A stretch of 64,000 nt of DNA, taken from assembly GCA_005798905.1 (NCBI GenBank), contig SYIK01000005.1, positions 248,001 through 312,000 on the forward strand, given 5' to 3'. The stretch is from Bacteroidota bacterium. GTDB taxonomy: Bacteria; Bacteroidota; Bacteroidia; Chitinophagales; Chitinophagaceae. The notes under the pieces were generated by a model. It was not told where the DNA came from. It worked only from the letters and a program-made list of their open reading frames with translations, and did no database searches. Of this stretch, positions 8,535 through 16,673 are shown piece after piece. Made by a program: the position numbers and the translations under genes. Position 1 is the stretch's first letter; every line of letters begins with the position of its first letter.

Positions 8535-9788
8535 ATGGCAGACATTTTTGAACGATTGATTAAAAATTACGGACCGCTTGGGCAGTACCGTCAAAGAGCA
8601 CATGGTTATTTTTCATTTCCAAAGTTGGAAGGGGAAATTGATAGTAGAATGAAATTTAGAGGAAAAGAAATGATTGTTTGGAGTTTAAATAATTATTTAG
8701 GACTTGCAAATCATCCCGAAGTGCGAAAAGCAGATTCAGAAGCAGTTTCAACTTTTGGATTGGCACTTCCAATGGGAGCTAGAATGATGAGTGGCAATAG
8801 TAATTTTCACGAACAATTGGAAACAGAACTTGCAAATTTTGTTTCAAAAGAAGATTGTATTTTACTCAATTACGGTTACCAAGGAATGGTAAGTCTTATT
8901 GATACACTTTGCAGCCGACACGATATTATTGTTTATGATGCAGAAAGCCACGCATGTATAATTGATGGATTGCGTTTACATCCAGGCCATCGTTACGTTT
9001 TTAAACATAATGACTTAGAAGATTTTGAAAAACAAATTCAGCGAGCAACAGCACTTATCGAAAAACAAAAAACAGGTGGCATTCTAGTTATTACGGAAGG
9101 GGTTTTTGGAATGGCTGGCGACCAAGGCAAACTAAAAGAGATTACTGCATTAAAAAGTAAATATGAGTTTCGATTATTGGTAGATGATGCACACGGATTT
9201 GGAACTTTAGGAAATACAGGTGCCGGTGCAGGAGAAGAACAAGGTTGCCAAAATCAAATTGATTTATATTTTTCTACGTTTGCAAAATCTATGGCTTCCA
9301 TTGGTGCATTTGTTGCCGGACCAAAAGAAATTATTGATTATATCCGCTATAATATTCGAAGTCAAATTTTTGCAAAAAGTCTTCCCATGCCGTTAGTAAT
9401 TGGAAATTTGAAACGACTCGAACTTTTGCGTAATCATCCAGAGTATAAAGAAAAATTATGGAGTAATGCATTAAAACTGCAAAAGGGATTAAAAATTCGT
9501 GGGTTTGATATTGGAAAAACTGATTCAGTAGTTACACCTGTTTATATGATGGGGGGTGTAGAAGAAGCAACAGCAATGGTTGTGGATTTGAGAGAAAATT
9601 ATAGCATTTTTGCTTCCATCATTGTTTACCCAGTTATTCCAAAAGGACATATTATTTTCAGATTAATTCCCTCTTCAATTCATACCGATGAAGATATTGA
9701 GCAAACATTACTCGCATTTGAAGAAACAAAGAAAAAATTAGATCGTGGAGAATACAAATCAGCGCTAATTCCTGATATGGCTTCTTAA
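8535..9788 (+). CDS. Alpha-oxoamine synthase (serine palmitoyltransferase or cysteate acyltransferase type)
   Basis: A PLP-dependent enzyme that condenses an acyl-CoA or acyl-ACP with an amino acid, releasing CO2. The family contains KBL, BioF, SPT and cysteate fatty-acyltransferase. Visible motifs are SLNNYLGLANHPE near residue 50, GARMMSGN near 83, YDAESHACIIDG near 134, LVDDAHGFGTLG near 215, and the PLP lysine K251 in STFAKS. At 417 aa it is longer than typical KBL or BioF, and no biotin gene is near. A role in sphingolipid or sulfonolipid (capnine) base synthesis is likely, but the amino acid substrate cannot be read from sequence. Confidence 0.75.
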   Translation: MADIFERLIKNYGPLGQYRQRAHGYFSFPKLEGEIDSRMKFRGKEMIVWSLNNYLGLANHPEVRKADSEAVSTFGLALPMGARMMSGNSNFHEQLETELANFVSKEDCILLNYGYQGMVSLIDTLCSRHDIIVYDAESHACIIDGLRLHPGHRYVFKHNDLEDFEKQIQRATALIEKQKTGGILVITEGVFGMAGDQGKLKEITALKSKYEFRLLVDDAHGFGTLGNTGAGAGEEQGCQNQIDLYFSTFAKSMASIGAFVAGPKEIIDYIRYNIRSQIFAKSLPMPLVIGNLKRLELLRNHPEYKEKLWSNALKLQKGLKIRGFDIGKTDSVVTPVYMMGGVEEATAMVVDLRENYSIFASIIVYPVIPKGHIIFRLIPSSIHTDEDIEQTLLAFEETKKKLDRGEYKSALIPDMAS

Positions 9789-9811
9789 AATTAATTGGCT
9801 TAAAAAATGAA

Positions 9812-9831
9812 CCCCCAGTAGAAACTGGGGG
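9812..9831. terminator. GC-rich hairpin downstream of the oxoamine synthase gene
   Basis: A perfect 7-bp C5AG/CTG5 stem (9812-9818 with 9825-9831) carries a 6-nt loop. It is conspicuous in this AT-rich sequence. The plus-strand side lacks a T tract, so a classical terminator is uncertain. It could instead be a structured leader element of the transcript running into ubiX. Confidence 0.45.
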
Positions 9832-9869
9832 ACCCTAATCAAAAACCATTAACCATTAAACCTTATCCT

Positions 9870-9905
9870 ATGAAAATTCAATGCAATATAACATATACTT
9901 TTTAA
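9870..9905 (+). other. Possible 11-codon leader ORF before ubiX
   Basis: ATG at 9870 opens an 11-residue ORF (MKIQCNITYTF, then TAA). It is preceded by a repetitive A/C-rich stretch with two CCATTAA copies (9846-9860) and by the GC-rich hairpin. It may be a leader peptide, a gene remnant or chance. Nothing else is recognisable in the 174-bp gap 9789-9962. Confidence 0.2.
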
Positions 9906-9962
9906 TTATTAATCTATTTTTTACAAAAAATTAATATAAATTTTTAAAATATTTTGATTTCT

Positions 9963-10526
9963 ATGAATAAGGTTATCGTTGCAATTACGGGAGCAAGTGG
10001 TTCTATTTATGCTAAAACACTGATAGAAAAGCTGTTAACAATTAAAAATCAATTGGATGAACTTGATATTATAATGACGGAAAACGCAAAAGAGGTTTGG
10101 CAAACAGAACTTTCTAATTCATCTTATGAAAAGTTCGGAACATCTGTTTTTTCATACAACGATTTTTCTGCTCCATTTGCATCTGGCTCTGGCCAATTTA
10201 ACACGATGATAATTATTCCATGTTCAATGGGAACGCTTGGCAGAATTGCATCGGGTGTTTCCAACGATCTCATCACACGTGCAGCTGATGTAATTTTAAA
10301 AGAAAGAAGAAAATTGATACTGGTTGTTCGCGAAATGCCTTATAACCTCATTCATATTCGAAACATGGAAACTATTACACTTGCCGGTGGAATTATTTGC
10401 CCCGCTACTCCATCTTTTTATAGCAAACCAAAAACGATGGAAGAAATAGCAACTACAGTTGTAGATCGTGTACTTGATTTAGCGGGATTTAATCTAAAAT
10501 CATTTCGCTGGGGAGCAAAGAATTAA
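9963..10526 (+). CDS. ubiX: Flavin prenyltransferase UbiX
   Basis: Attaches a dimethylallyl group to FMN to make the prenyl-FMN cofactor of UbiD-type decarboxylases. The flavoprotein fold starts with VAITGASGSIYAKTL (residues 4-18). The PCSMGTLGRIASGVSNDLITRAADV stretch near residues 79-103 and LILVVREMPYN near 117 are typical. At 187 aa the length is normal. An in-frame TTG at 9954 is less likely than the ATG at 9963. No ubiD lies in the window. Its stop overlaps that of the convergent LolA-like gene. Confidence 0.93.
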   Translation: MNKVIVAITGASGSIYAKTLIEKLLTIKNQLDELDIIMTENAKEVWQTELSNSSYEKFGTSVFSYNDFSAPFASGSGQFNTMIIIPCSMGTLGRIASGVSNDLITRAADVILKERRKLILVVREMPYNLIHIRNMETITLAGGIICPATPSFYSKPKTMEEIATTVVDRVLDLAGFNLKSFRWGAKN

Positions 10527-11179
10527 CGAAGATCAATTACTTCCACTCCGGGAAATTTCTTTACATCAAAAATAAAATAACTTTCAGCAATTACCGGATT
10601 TGCAGTCAAAGTTGTAATGGAATAAATATAGCGGCTTCCGGTCTTTTCCAACACTTTCGTTCCGTTGAGTGTTTTTGTTAATTTATCAATGTAGATATAA
10701 ACTTTATGAAATGGTTTTGATTTATCAATCGGCGTCATTTCAATCTCTTGGATTGTTTTCGTTCCTTGTTTTTTTTCGCCGTTTAGTTTATAAATAAATT
10801 CAGCATCATAAAAATTCGTAAACAGTTTTTGAGGAGTGAGTGTATTACTTTCTGCATCAAATTTTGTAACTGAAACTTCATTCGCAACTTTATCAAAAGT
10901 CCAAACATTTATTCCATCACAAAATATTTCTTGCCCCAAAATACTCACGCGGTATTTTACACCTTTCATGTAAATCGTCCCTGTTTTTGCAGATAGCACT
11001 TTGGCTGCTGCATTTTCAACCTTATAAGTAAAAGTTGCTTTTAGCGTTTTATATGTTTTGAATTTAACACTTACCGCATCTAAAATTTTCTTTGCTGCCG
11101 CATCATTTATTGCAACAGATTGCGCACTTACTGAAAACAGAATTAGTGTTTGTAAAACCAATAAAGAAATCTTCTTCAT
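10523..11179 (-). CDS. LolA-like outer-membrane lipoprotein carrier
   Basis: A periplasmic protein thought to ferry lipoproteins to the outer membrane. The signal peptide is residues 1-19 (ends SVSAQ). The mature part has the LolA pattern: an initial helix (AAAKKILDAVSVKFKTYKTL), then beta strands with the signature region KATFTYKVE, GTIYMKGVKYRVS and FCDGINVWTFDK. At 218 aa it is usual for the Bacteroidota LolA group, which is divergent from E. coli LolA. It lies 100 bp downstream of ftsK on the same strand; LolA-FtsK adjacency is common in this phylum. Confidence 0.85.
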   Translation of the reverse strand: MKKISLLVLQTLILFSVSAQSVAINDAAAKKILDAVSVKFKTYKTLKATFTYKVENAAAKVLSAKTGTIYMKGVKYRVSILGQEIFCDGINVWTFDKVANEVSVTKFDAESNTLTPQKLFTNFYDAEFIYKLNGEKKQGTKTIQEIEMTPIDKSKPFHKVYIYIDKLTKTLNGTKVLEKTGSRYIYSITTLTANPVIAESYFIFDVKKFPGVEVIDLR

Positions 11180-11279
11180 AAATCGAATTAAATTGCAAAA
11201 AATATGTCGGCGAAGATAAGCGAATTAAATTTCAGGCTTTGTAAGTGAATGGAACCCTTCAAAAATTTTAACTTAACTA

Positions 11280-13754
11280 TTATATATTATGATTGGCAAG
11301 ATGATTATTTAACTCTGACTCAGTTTTAATTAATACTTCTCTTGCTTTACTTCCTTGGTTTTGCCCAACTATTCCTGCTGCTTCCAATTGATCCATTAAT
11401 CTACCGGCACGATTGTATCCTAATTTCATTCTTCGCTGCAAAAGAGAAGTTGAGCCAACTTGGTTTTGTACAATTAATCGCGCAGCATCGTCAAATAATG
11501 AATCGCGTTCGTTTAAATCAAATTCTTTGTTTTCAAATTCCTTTTCATCAATGTATTCAGGTAATAAAAATGCTTGTGGATAGCCTCTTTGTTTTTCAAT
11601 AAAGCTCACTAATCTTTCAACTTCTGGCGTGTCAACAAATACACATTGAAGTCGTGTAATTTCTCCATGATGAGAAATTAACATATCCCCTTTTCCTATT
11701 AATTGTTCTGCACCACCGGCGTCTAAAATTGTTCGAGAATCTATTCTTGATGAAACTTTAAATGCAATTCGAGAAGGGAAATTTGCTTTTATGGTTCCGG
11801 TAATAATATTTACAGAAGGGCGTTGTGTGGCTATTATCAGATGAATCCCAACTGCTCTTGCTAATTGTGCTAAACGTGCAATTGGCATTTCAATTTCTTT
11901 GCCGGCTGTCATTATCAAATCGGCAAACTCATCTATTACGAGTACAATAAACGGAAGAAATTGATGCCCTTTTTGAGGATTCAATCTTCTCTTAATAAAT
12001 TTTTCGTTGTACTCTTTAATATTTCTCGCACCTGCTTCTTTTAAAAGATCGTAGCGATTATCCATTTCAATACAAAGTGCATTCAGTGTATGAACCACTT
12101 TTTTCGTATCGGTTATTATCGCATCATTTTCTCCCGGAAGTTTTGCTAAAAAATGTTTTTCGATTACGCGATATAAACTCAATTCAACTTTCTTCGGATC
12201 AATTAAAACAAATTTTAATTGCGATGGATGTTTTTTATATAAAAGCGAAACCAATATTGCATTCACACCAACTGATTTTCCTTGACCAGTTGCTCCCGCC
12301 ATCAACAAATGCGGCATACTTGTTAAATCAACTATAAAATTATCATTATCAATTTTTTTGCCAATGGCAATGGGTAAACTGTAATTATTGTTTTGAAATT
12401 TTTCTGATGAGAGTAAGGTTTTCATTCCCACCAATGTTTTTTTCACATTGGGAACTTCAATTCCAATTGTTCCTTTTCCTGGAATGGGTGCTATTATACG
12501 AATGCCCAATGCGGCAAGGCTTAATGCAATATCATCTTCAAGATTTTTTATTTTCGAAATTCGAATACCAGCTGCAGGAACAATTTCGTATAAAGTAACT
12601 GTTGGCCCAACAGTTGCCATTATTTTTTGAATCTCAATATCATAATTACGAAGTGTAGAAATAATTTGATTTTTATTATTCTCCAATTCATTAGAATCCT
12701 GAACAATTTTATCACTTCCGTAAGTTTCCAATAAATTGAGTGTGGGATATTTGTAATCTCTTAAATCAAGTGTTGGTTCATACGGCGGTAATTGATCATA
12801 TATTTTTTCGTCTTCAACTTCCACTTCGGATGAATCGCGAATTTCCAATGTTAAATCTGAAACTTCAACTTCTGAAACCGGGGATAAATTTTTGGCGTCT
12901 GAAAAATTTTCAACCGCTTCATTAGTTGGATTAAGTTCAACAGAAATTGGTTCAGGTTTTTCAACTAATATTAAATCGGATTCTTCATCTGCGTTAATAA
13001 TTGGAAATTTATTTTCTTCGTTGGTATTTCCATTTTTTGATTCTGCATATAAATCATTTATAGATTTACCTGTTATTTGATCTGATTCATCATCGATTTG
13101 TACAACCAAATCAGCATGTTCTTTTTTAGCAAATTTTGGAATTTTAAATACAGGATTGAATTGCCAAATAACATAAGCTAACCCAACAACAGCAAGCACA
13201 GTTCCCGTTCCAACCGAACCTAAAAAGTTAACAAGCCATGCCGCACTCATTTTACCCACAGCTCCACCATAAGAAAAATTTGCACTTTCAAAAAAGTAGG
13301 ATAATGAAACAGATAAAAATAAGGTGCCAATTAATACATAGCGAACATTTCTCCAAACAGACCAAATTTTTTCATTGAACAATAAATTTACACCTACTAC
13401 GAAAAAATAAGTGCAAAGTAAAATAGAAGATATACCAAATCCTTGATAAACAAAAAAATGAGCTGTAACTGCTCCTAATCTTCCTAATAAATTTGAAACT
13501 ACAACTGTATCATCAAATAAAATTCCGAATCCTCCTTGAAGCACTTGGTCTTGATCTTCTTTCCAAGTAAAAAAATAAGATATGAGTGAAATAAATAAAA
13601 AAAATGTAGTTAATAAAGAAACTGCACCAATTATTTTCCAAGTACGTTCGTCTTTTAATAAGTCTTTCAAACTTAATTTATCTTCCTTTTCAGTTTTTAA
13701 TTGTTCAACTTTGCCGCTATTTTCTTTTCCCCCATTATTTAACTTATTGCCCAT
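11280..13754 (-). CDS. ftsK: DNA translocase FtsK/SpoIIIE
   Basis: A septal motor that pumps chromosome dimers and termini during division. The N-terminus holds about four membrane segments between residues 35 and 205. An acidic linker covers roughly 210-330. The motor follows, with Walker A ATGQGKSVG (K493) and Walker B VLVIDEFADLI near residue 605. A winged-helix gamma domain sits at the C-terminus (about 755-815, LLQRRMKLGYNRAGRLMDQLE). The length of 824 aa is typical of Bacteroidota. The TATCTTTG box ends only 5 nt before the ATG. It is divergent from the histidine kinase gene. Confidence 0.95.
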   Translation of the reverse strand: MGNKLNNGGKENSGKVEQLKTEKEDKLSLKDLLKDERTWKIIGAVSLLTTFFLFISLISYFFTWKEDQDQVLQGGFGILFDDTVVVSNLLGRLGAVTAHFFVYQGFGISSILLCTYFFVVGVNLLFNEKIWSVWRNVRYVLIGTLFLSVSLSYFFESANFSYGGAVGKMSAAWLVNFLGSVGTGTVLAVVGLAYVIWQFNPVFKIPKFAKKEHADLVVQIDDESDQITGKSINDLYAESKNGNTNEENKFPIINADEESDLILVEKPEPISVELNPTNEAVENFSDAKNLSPVSEVEVSDLTLEIRDSSEVEVEDEKIYDQLPPYEPTLDLRDYKYPTLNLLETYGSDKIVQDSNELENNKNQIISTLRNYDIEIQKIMATVGPTVTLYEIVPAAGIRISKIKNLEDDIALSLAALGIRIIAPIPGKGTIGIEVPNVKKTLVGMKTLLSSEKFQNNNYSLPIAIGKKIDNDNFIVDLTSMPHLLMAGATGQGKSVGVNAILVSLLYKKHPSQLKFVLIDPKKVELSLYRVIEKHFLAKLPGENDAIITDTKKVVHTLNALCIEMDNRYDLLKEAGARNIKEYNEKFIKRRLNPQKGHQFLPFIVLVIDEFADLIMTAGKEIEMPIARLAQLARAVGIHLIIATQRPSVNIITGTIKANFPSRIAFKVSSRIDSRTILDAGGAEQLIGKGDMLISHHGEITRLQCVFVDTPEVERLVSFIEKQRGYPQAFLLPEYIDEKEFENKEFDLNERDSLFDDAARLIVQNQVGSTSLLQRRMKLGYNRAGRLMDQLEAAGIVGQNQGSKAREVLIKTESELNNHLANHNI

Positions 13755-13759
13755 ATTGA

Positions 13760-13767
13760 CAAAGATA
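13760..13767 (-). promoter_or_regulatory. ftsK -7 box, five nt before the ATG
   Basis: TATCTTTG on the minus strand ends 5 nt before the ftsK ATG (13754). If transcription starts 4-7 nt downstream of the box, the mRNA has almost no leader. No convincing -33 TTG is visible. Confidence 0.5.
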
Positions 13768-13844
13768 ATAATTAGGAAATGTTCTTAATGAAAACTTTAA
13801 TGAATCCATTTACCACTTTTATTAATAATTTAATCATAATTATT

Positions 13845-13852
13845 TATCTTTA
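13845..13852 (+). promoter_or_regulatory. Possible -7 box and ribosome-binding site of the histidine kinase gene
   Basis: TATCTTTA differs from TAnnTTTG at the last base and lies 23 nt before the ATG at 13876. An AGGAG sequence between box and ATG is an unusually clear Shine-Dalgarno for this phylum, where such sites are generally weak. Confidence 0.35.
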
Positions 13853-13875
13853 AACTAAATCATAGGAGATTTTTT

Positions 13876-15765
13876 ATGCAACTCAAAAATACTTTTCTAA
13901 TATTTATTACTGGAGTTCTATTTCTCTTCAATACTGCAACTTTTGGACAAGTCACTGATATAAATTTTACGCCTATTGATCAAATAATTCAAAATGGAAA
14001 AATTGCGTTTGTAACTCCTGCTTTTGATATTCAAAAAAATAATTCACAAATAAAGTACACAGACAAATTTGAAATCCCCTTATATATTTTATCCGAAGAT
14101 GTTACAAAAAAAATAATTTTTCAATTTGCATTAACTAATAAAACTAATAACCCAACATCTTATTATTTTTTTCCTGGAAAATATTTTACAAATACTATTC
14201 TTTATAAACGTTCTGGAGAGCAACTCGTTTCATTACCATCTATTTCTCCAAATCTTGCAAATAGTATTTCATTTCGACAGTTTACAATAGGAGCTAATGA
14301 CTCTCTTATTATTGTTGCCGAAATATTTCAGTTAAAATCTTACACCAATTTTTTTAAGCCTACATTGATTAACAGTCAATATGTTTCAACTTATCTCGAA
14401 AAATTACAAAACGAAAAAAAAGGGGAAGGAATCATTACCTATTTTTTTTGTGGGATGTTACTGATGATGATTATATATTCATCTCTTGTTTTATGGAGAG
14501 GTGGAAGTAAAGCATATATTTATTATTCTACTTATGCATTATTACTTTGCATCATGCTTTTTACAAAGCATTTTTATTTTGGACAAATTTCTAAAACGAA
14601 TTTTATTTTTGAATCCTATCTCGACTTTTTACTGCAAGGAATTGGCATGTGTTTCTATTTAATTTTCATGAATGAATTTTTGGAATGTAAAATCAAATAC
14701 CCTTTTTTAAACAAATTGCTTTTCTTCTTCACAGTTTGCTTAGTTCTTATTTTGATTGGATTTTCTTATCGACACTTTTATTCGAATGATTTTTACATTG
14801 AAAATTTACTTGAAAATACAATTGGGAAAGGCCTTTTATTGCTGGTTGGTTTTATCATGCTCGTTTACGGCTACTTCAATTGGGCCGATATTTTCCTTCG
14901 GTATGTAGCAGTTGGAACTTTTTTATACCTATTACTTTCATCTGTATCGTTGATAATGATTTGGGGGAACCCTTATTTTTCAAGCAACCACATTTTAAGA
15001 AGTGGTTTATTTTGGTACGAATTAGGACTTTTCTGTGAATTACTATTTTTTTTAATGGGACTTGTTTATAAAAACAGAAAAGAATTAATTCAGTACATAA
15101 AAGAAGGTGAGAGTTTAAAAATGGAAAAGGCCAAACAGGAATTAGAAAAAGAAAAAGCTATCATCAACGCAAAGCAAATGACGCGAAATAAAATAGCAGC
15201 TGATGTGCATGATGAATTAGGAGCTGGCGTAACACATATTCGCTTGCTGAGTGAAATATTAAAATCCAAATCAAATAAAGATATTTCAAAAGAGATAGAC
15301 AAAATTTCTATTGCTGCTGCCGATTTACTAAAGAAAATGAGCATGCTTGCCTGGAGCATAAACAACAAAAACGATTCGCTTCAAAATTTAATTAGTTATA
15401 TTCAAAAATATACAAATGAATACTTTGAAGGAACCAATTTCAAACATCATGTTAATATTCCGAAGCAAATTCCAGATAAAGAATTAGCTGGTGAAGCCAG
15501 AAGGAATGTTGTGCTGTGCATTAAGGAAATTTTAAACAATATTGTAAAACATGCAAACGCAACAACAATTACAATTAAGATTGAAACAAACTCAAGTTTA
15601 AAAATTAAATTTATTGATGATGGAATTGGTTTTGAAAGGAATCCAAAAAATGAATTTGGAAGTGGTTTAAAAAATATGGAACAAAGAATGGAAGAAATTG
15701 GCGGCACTATTTCCGTTGAAAGTAATGGAAACGGAACTGCTGTAATTTTAGAATTAATTTTATAA
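13876..15765 (+). CDS. 7TM-DISM sensor histidine kinase
   Basis: A membrane-bound sensor that autophosphorylates on His and passes phosphate to a response regulator. The signal peptide is residues 1-24. An extracytoplasmic beta-rich sensing domain covers about 30-185 (7TMR-DISM type), and seven membrane segments about 190-405. A short coiled coil (ESLKMEKAKQELEKEKA) leads to a HisKA_3 domain with H445 in AADVHDELG. The HATPase domain follows, with EILNNIVKHA (N box), DDGIGF (G1) and GSGLKNM (G2). HisKA_3 kinases usually pair with LuxR/NarL-type regulators; none is adjacent, so it is an orphan. The ligand is unknown. Confidence 0.88.
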   Translation: MQLKNTFLIFITGVLFLFNTATFGQVTDINFTPIDQIIQNGKIAFVTPAFDIQKNNSQIKYTDKFEIPLYILSEDVTKKIIFQFALTNKTNNPTSYYFFPGKYFTNTILYKRSGEQLVSLPSISPNLANSISFRQFTIGANDSLIIVAEIFQLKSYTNFFKPTLINSQYVSTYLEKLQNEKKGEGIITYFFCGMLLMMIIYSSLVLWRGGSKAYIYYSTYALLLCIMLFTKHFYFGQISKTNFIFESYLDFLLQGIGMCFYLIFMNEFLECKIKYPFLNKLLFFFTVCLVLILIGFSYRHFYSNDFYIENLLENTIGKGLLLLVGFIMLVYGYFNWADIFLRYVAVGTFLYLLLSSVSLIMIWGNPYFSSNHILRSGLFWYELGLFCELLFFLMGLVYKNRKELIQYIKEGESLKMEKAKQELEKEKAIINAKQMTRNKIAADVHDELGAGVTHIRLLSEILKSKSNKDISKEIDKISIAAADLLKKMSMLAWSINNKNDSLQNLISYIQKYTNEYFEGTNFKHHVNIPKQIPDKELAGEARRNVVLCIKEILNNIVKHANATTITIKIETNSSLKIKFIDDGIGFERNPKNEFGSGLKNMEQRMEEIGGTISVESNGNGTAVILELIL

Positions 15766-16155
15766 TTACATCTTCTTAAAAATTGCAACCAACAAAGTTA
15801 CCCAACCCAATAAAAAAGCAAACCCACCGATTGGCGTTAGTACTGCAACAATCGGTAAAACCGAAACATCCATCACTTTCATTATTGTAATTGTATAAAG
15901 CGAGCCAGAAAAAAGAAATACTCCAATTACAAAAAACAAACCTGCGAATTTTAAATTTTTCTGATTAAATTTTTCAAATAATATTCCTACAAAAATGAGT
16001 CCGAATGCGTGATAAATCTGATATTGAACTCCTGTTTTAAAAACTTCCAATTCTTCTGCAGAAACTAATTTCTTTAGCCCGTGCGCACCAAATGCACCTA
16101 ATAAAATTGCGAAAACAGTTAAAAAAATTCCAAGTGCTAAAATATTCTTATTCAT
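15766..16155 (-). CDS. DUF423 (YgdD-like) membrane protein
   Basis: A 129-aa integral membrane protein with four predicted helices. The family signature LLGAFGAHGLKK is at residues 19-30, with VQYQIYHAFGLIFVG near 43-57 and GSLYTITI near 84. Function is unknown in all members I know of. Its start overlaps the end of aroK by 8 bp, so translation is probably coupled. Its stop codon abuts the histidine kinase stop with no intervening base. Confidence 0.88.
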   Translation of the reverse strand: MNKNILALGIFLTVFAILLGAFGAHGLKKLVSAEELEVFKTGVQYQIYHAFGLIFVGILFEKFNQKNLKFAGLFFVIGVFLFSGSLYTITIMKVMDVSVLPIVAVLTPIGGFAFLLGWVTLLVAIFKKM

Positions 16156-16654
16156 TACAAATTAGTTTTACAATTTTTTCAAAATCAATATCACTTTCGT
16201 TTATCACATAGTTCGCTTTTTCATATACCAACTTTCTTTCAGCAATTTTGGAATTTATAAACACCTTCAATTGACTCGGTGTTAAATTTTTTATTAAAGG
16301 TCTTTTTGATTTCCCTTTTGAAAGTCTATCAAATAAAATATCAGTTGGTGTATTTATCCAAATTGAAATACCACAAAGATTCATGTAATTTATACTATCA
16401 AAAAAACAAGGAGTGCCGCCGCCGGTAGAAAGTACAAACGATTCATTTGCTTCGGCAAAATCGTGTAAAATATTTTTTTCAATAGTCCGAAAATAATTTT
16501 CTCCTTTGGAATCAAATAATTCAACAATACTTTTTTGTTCGTGTTGTTCGATAAGTTCATCCAAATCAAAAAAGGGAAGATTAATTTTTTGACTTAATTT
16601 TTTTCCAAAATAAGTTTTTCCGGAACCCATGAAACCGATAAGAAATATTTTCAT
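16148..16654 (-). CDS. aroK: Shikimate kinase
   Basis: Phosphorylates shikimate at the 3-OH in the chorismate pathway. The P-loop GFMGSGKT is at residues 7-14. The substrate-binding DLDELIE is near residue 33, and the FRTIEKN motif near 56 carries the shikimate-binding Arg. VLSTGGGTPC is near 74, and the lid region KGKSKRPLI near 113. At 168 aa it is the normal monofunctional length. It lies 19 bp downstream of the acyl-CoA dehydrogenase gene and overlaps the DUF423 gene, so the three probably form one operon. Confidence 0.95.
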   Translation of the reverse strand: MKIFLIGFMGSGKTYFGKKLSQKINLPFFDLDELIEQHEQKSIVELFDSKGENYFRTIEKNILHDFAEANESFVLSTGGGTPCFFDSINYMNLCGISIWINTPTDILFDRLSKGKSKRPLIKNLTPSQLKVFINSKIAERKLVYEKANYVINESDIDFEKIVKLICNE

Positions 16655-16673
16655 GTTATAGCCAATTCGCTAT

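Noticed and set aside
11342-13080. Plus-strand ORFs inside ftsK
   Set aside because: Short, low-complexity translations opposite a clear FtsK; no promoter or domain support.
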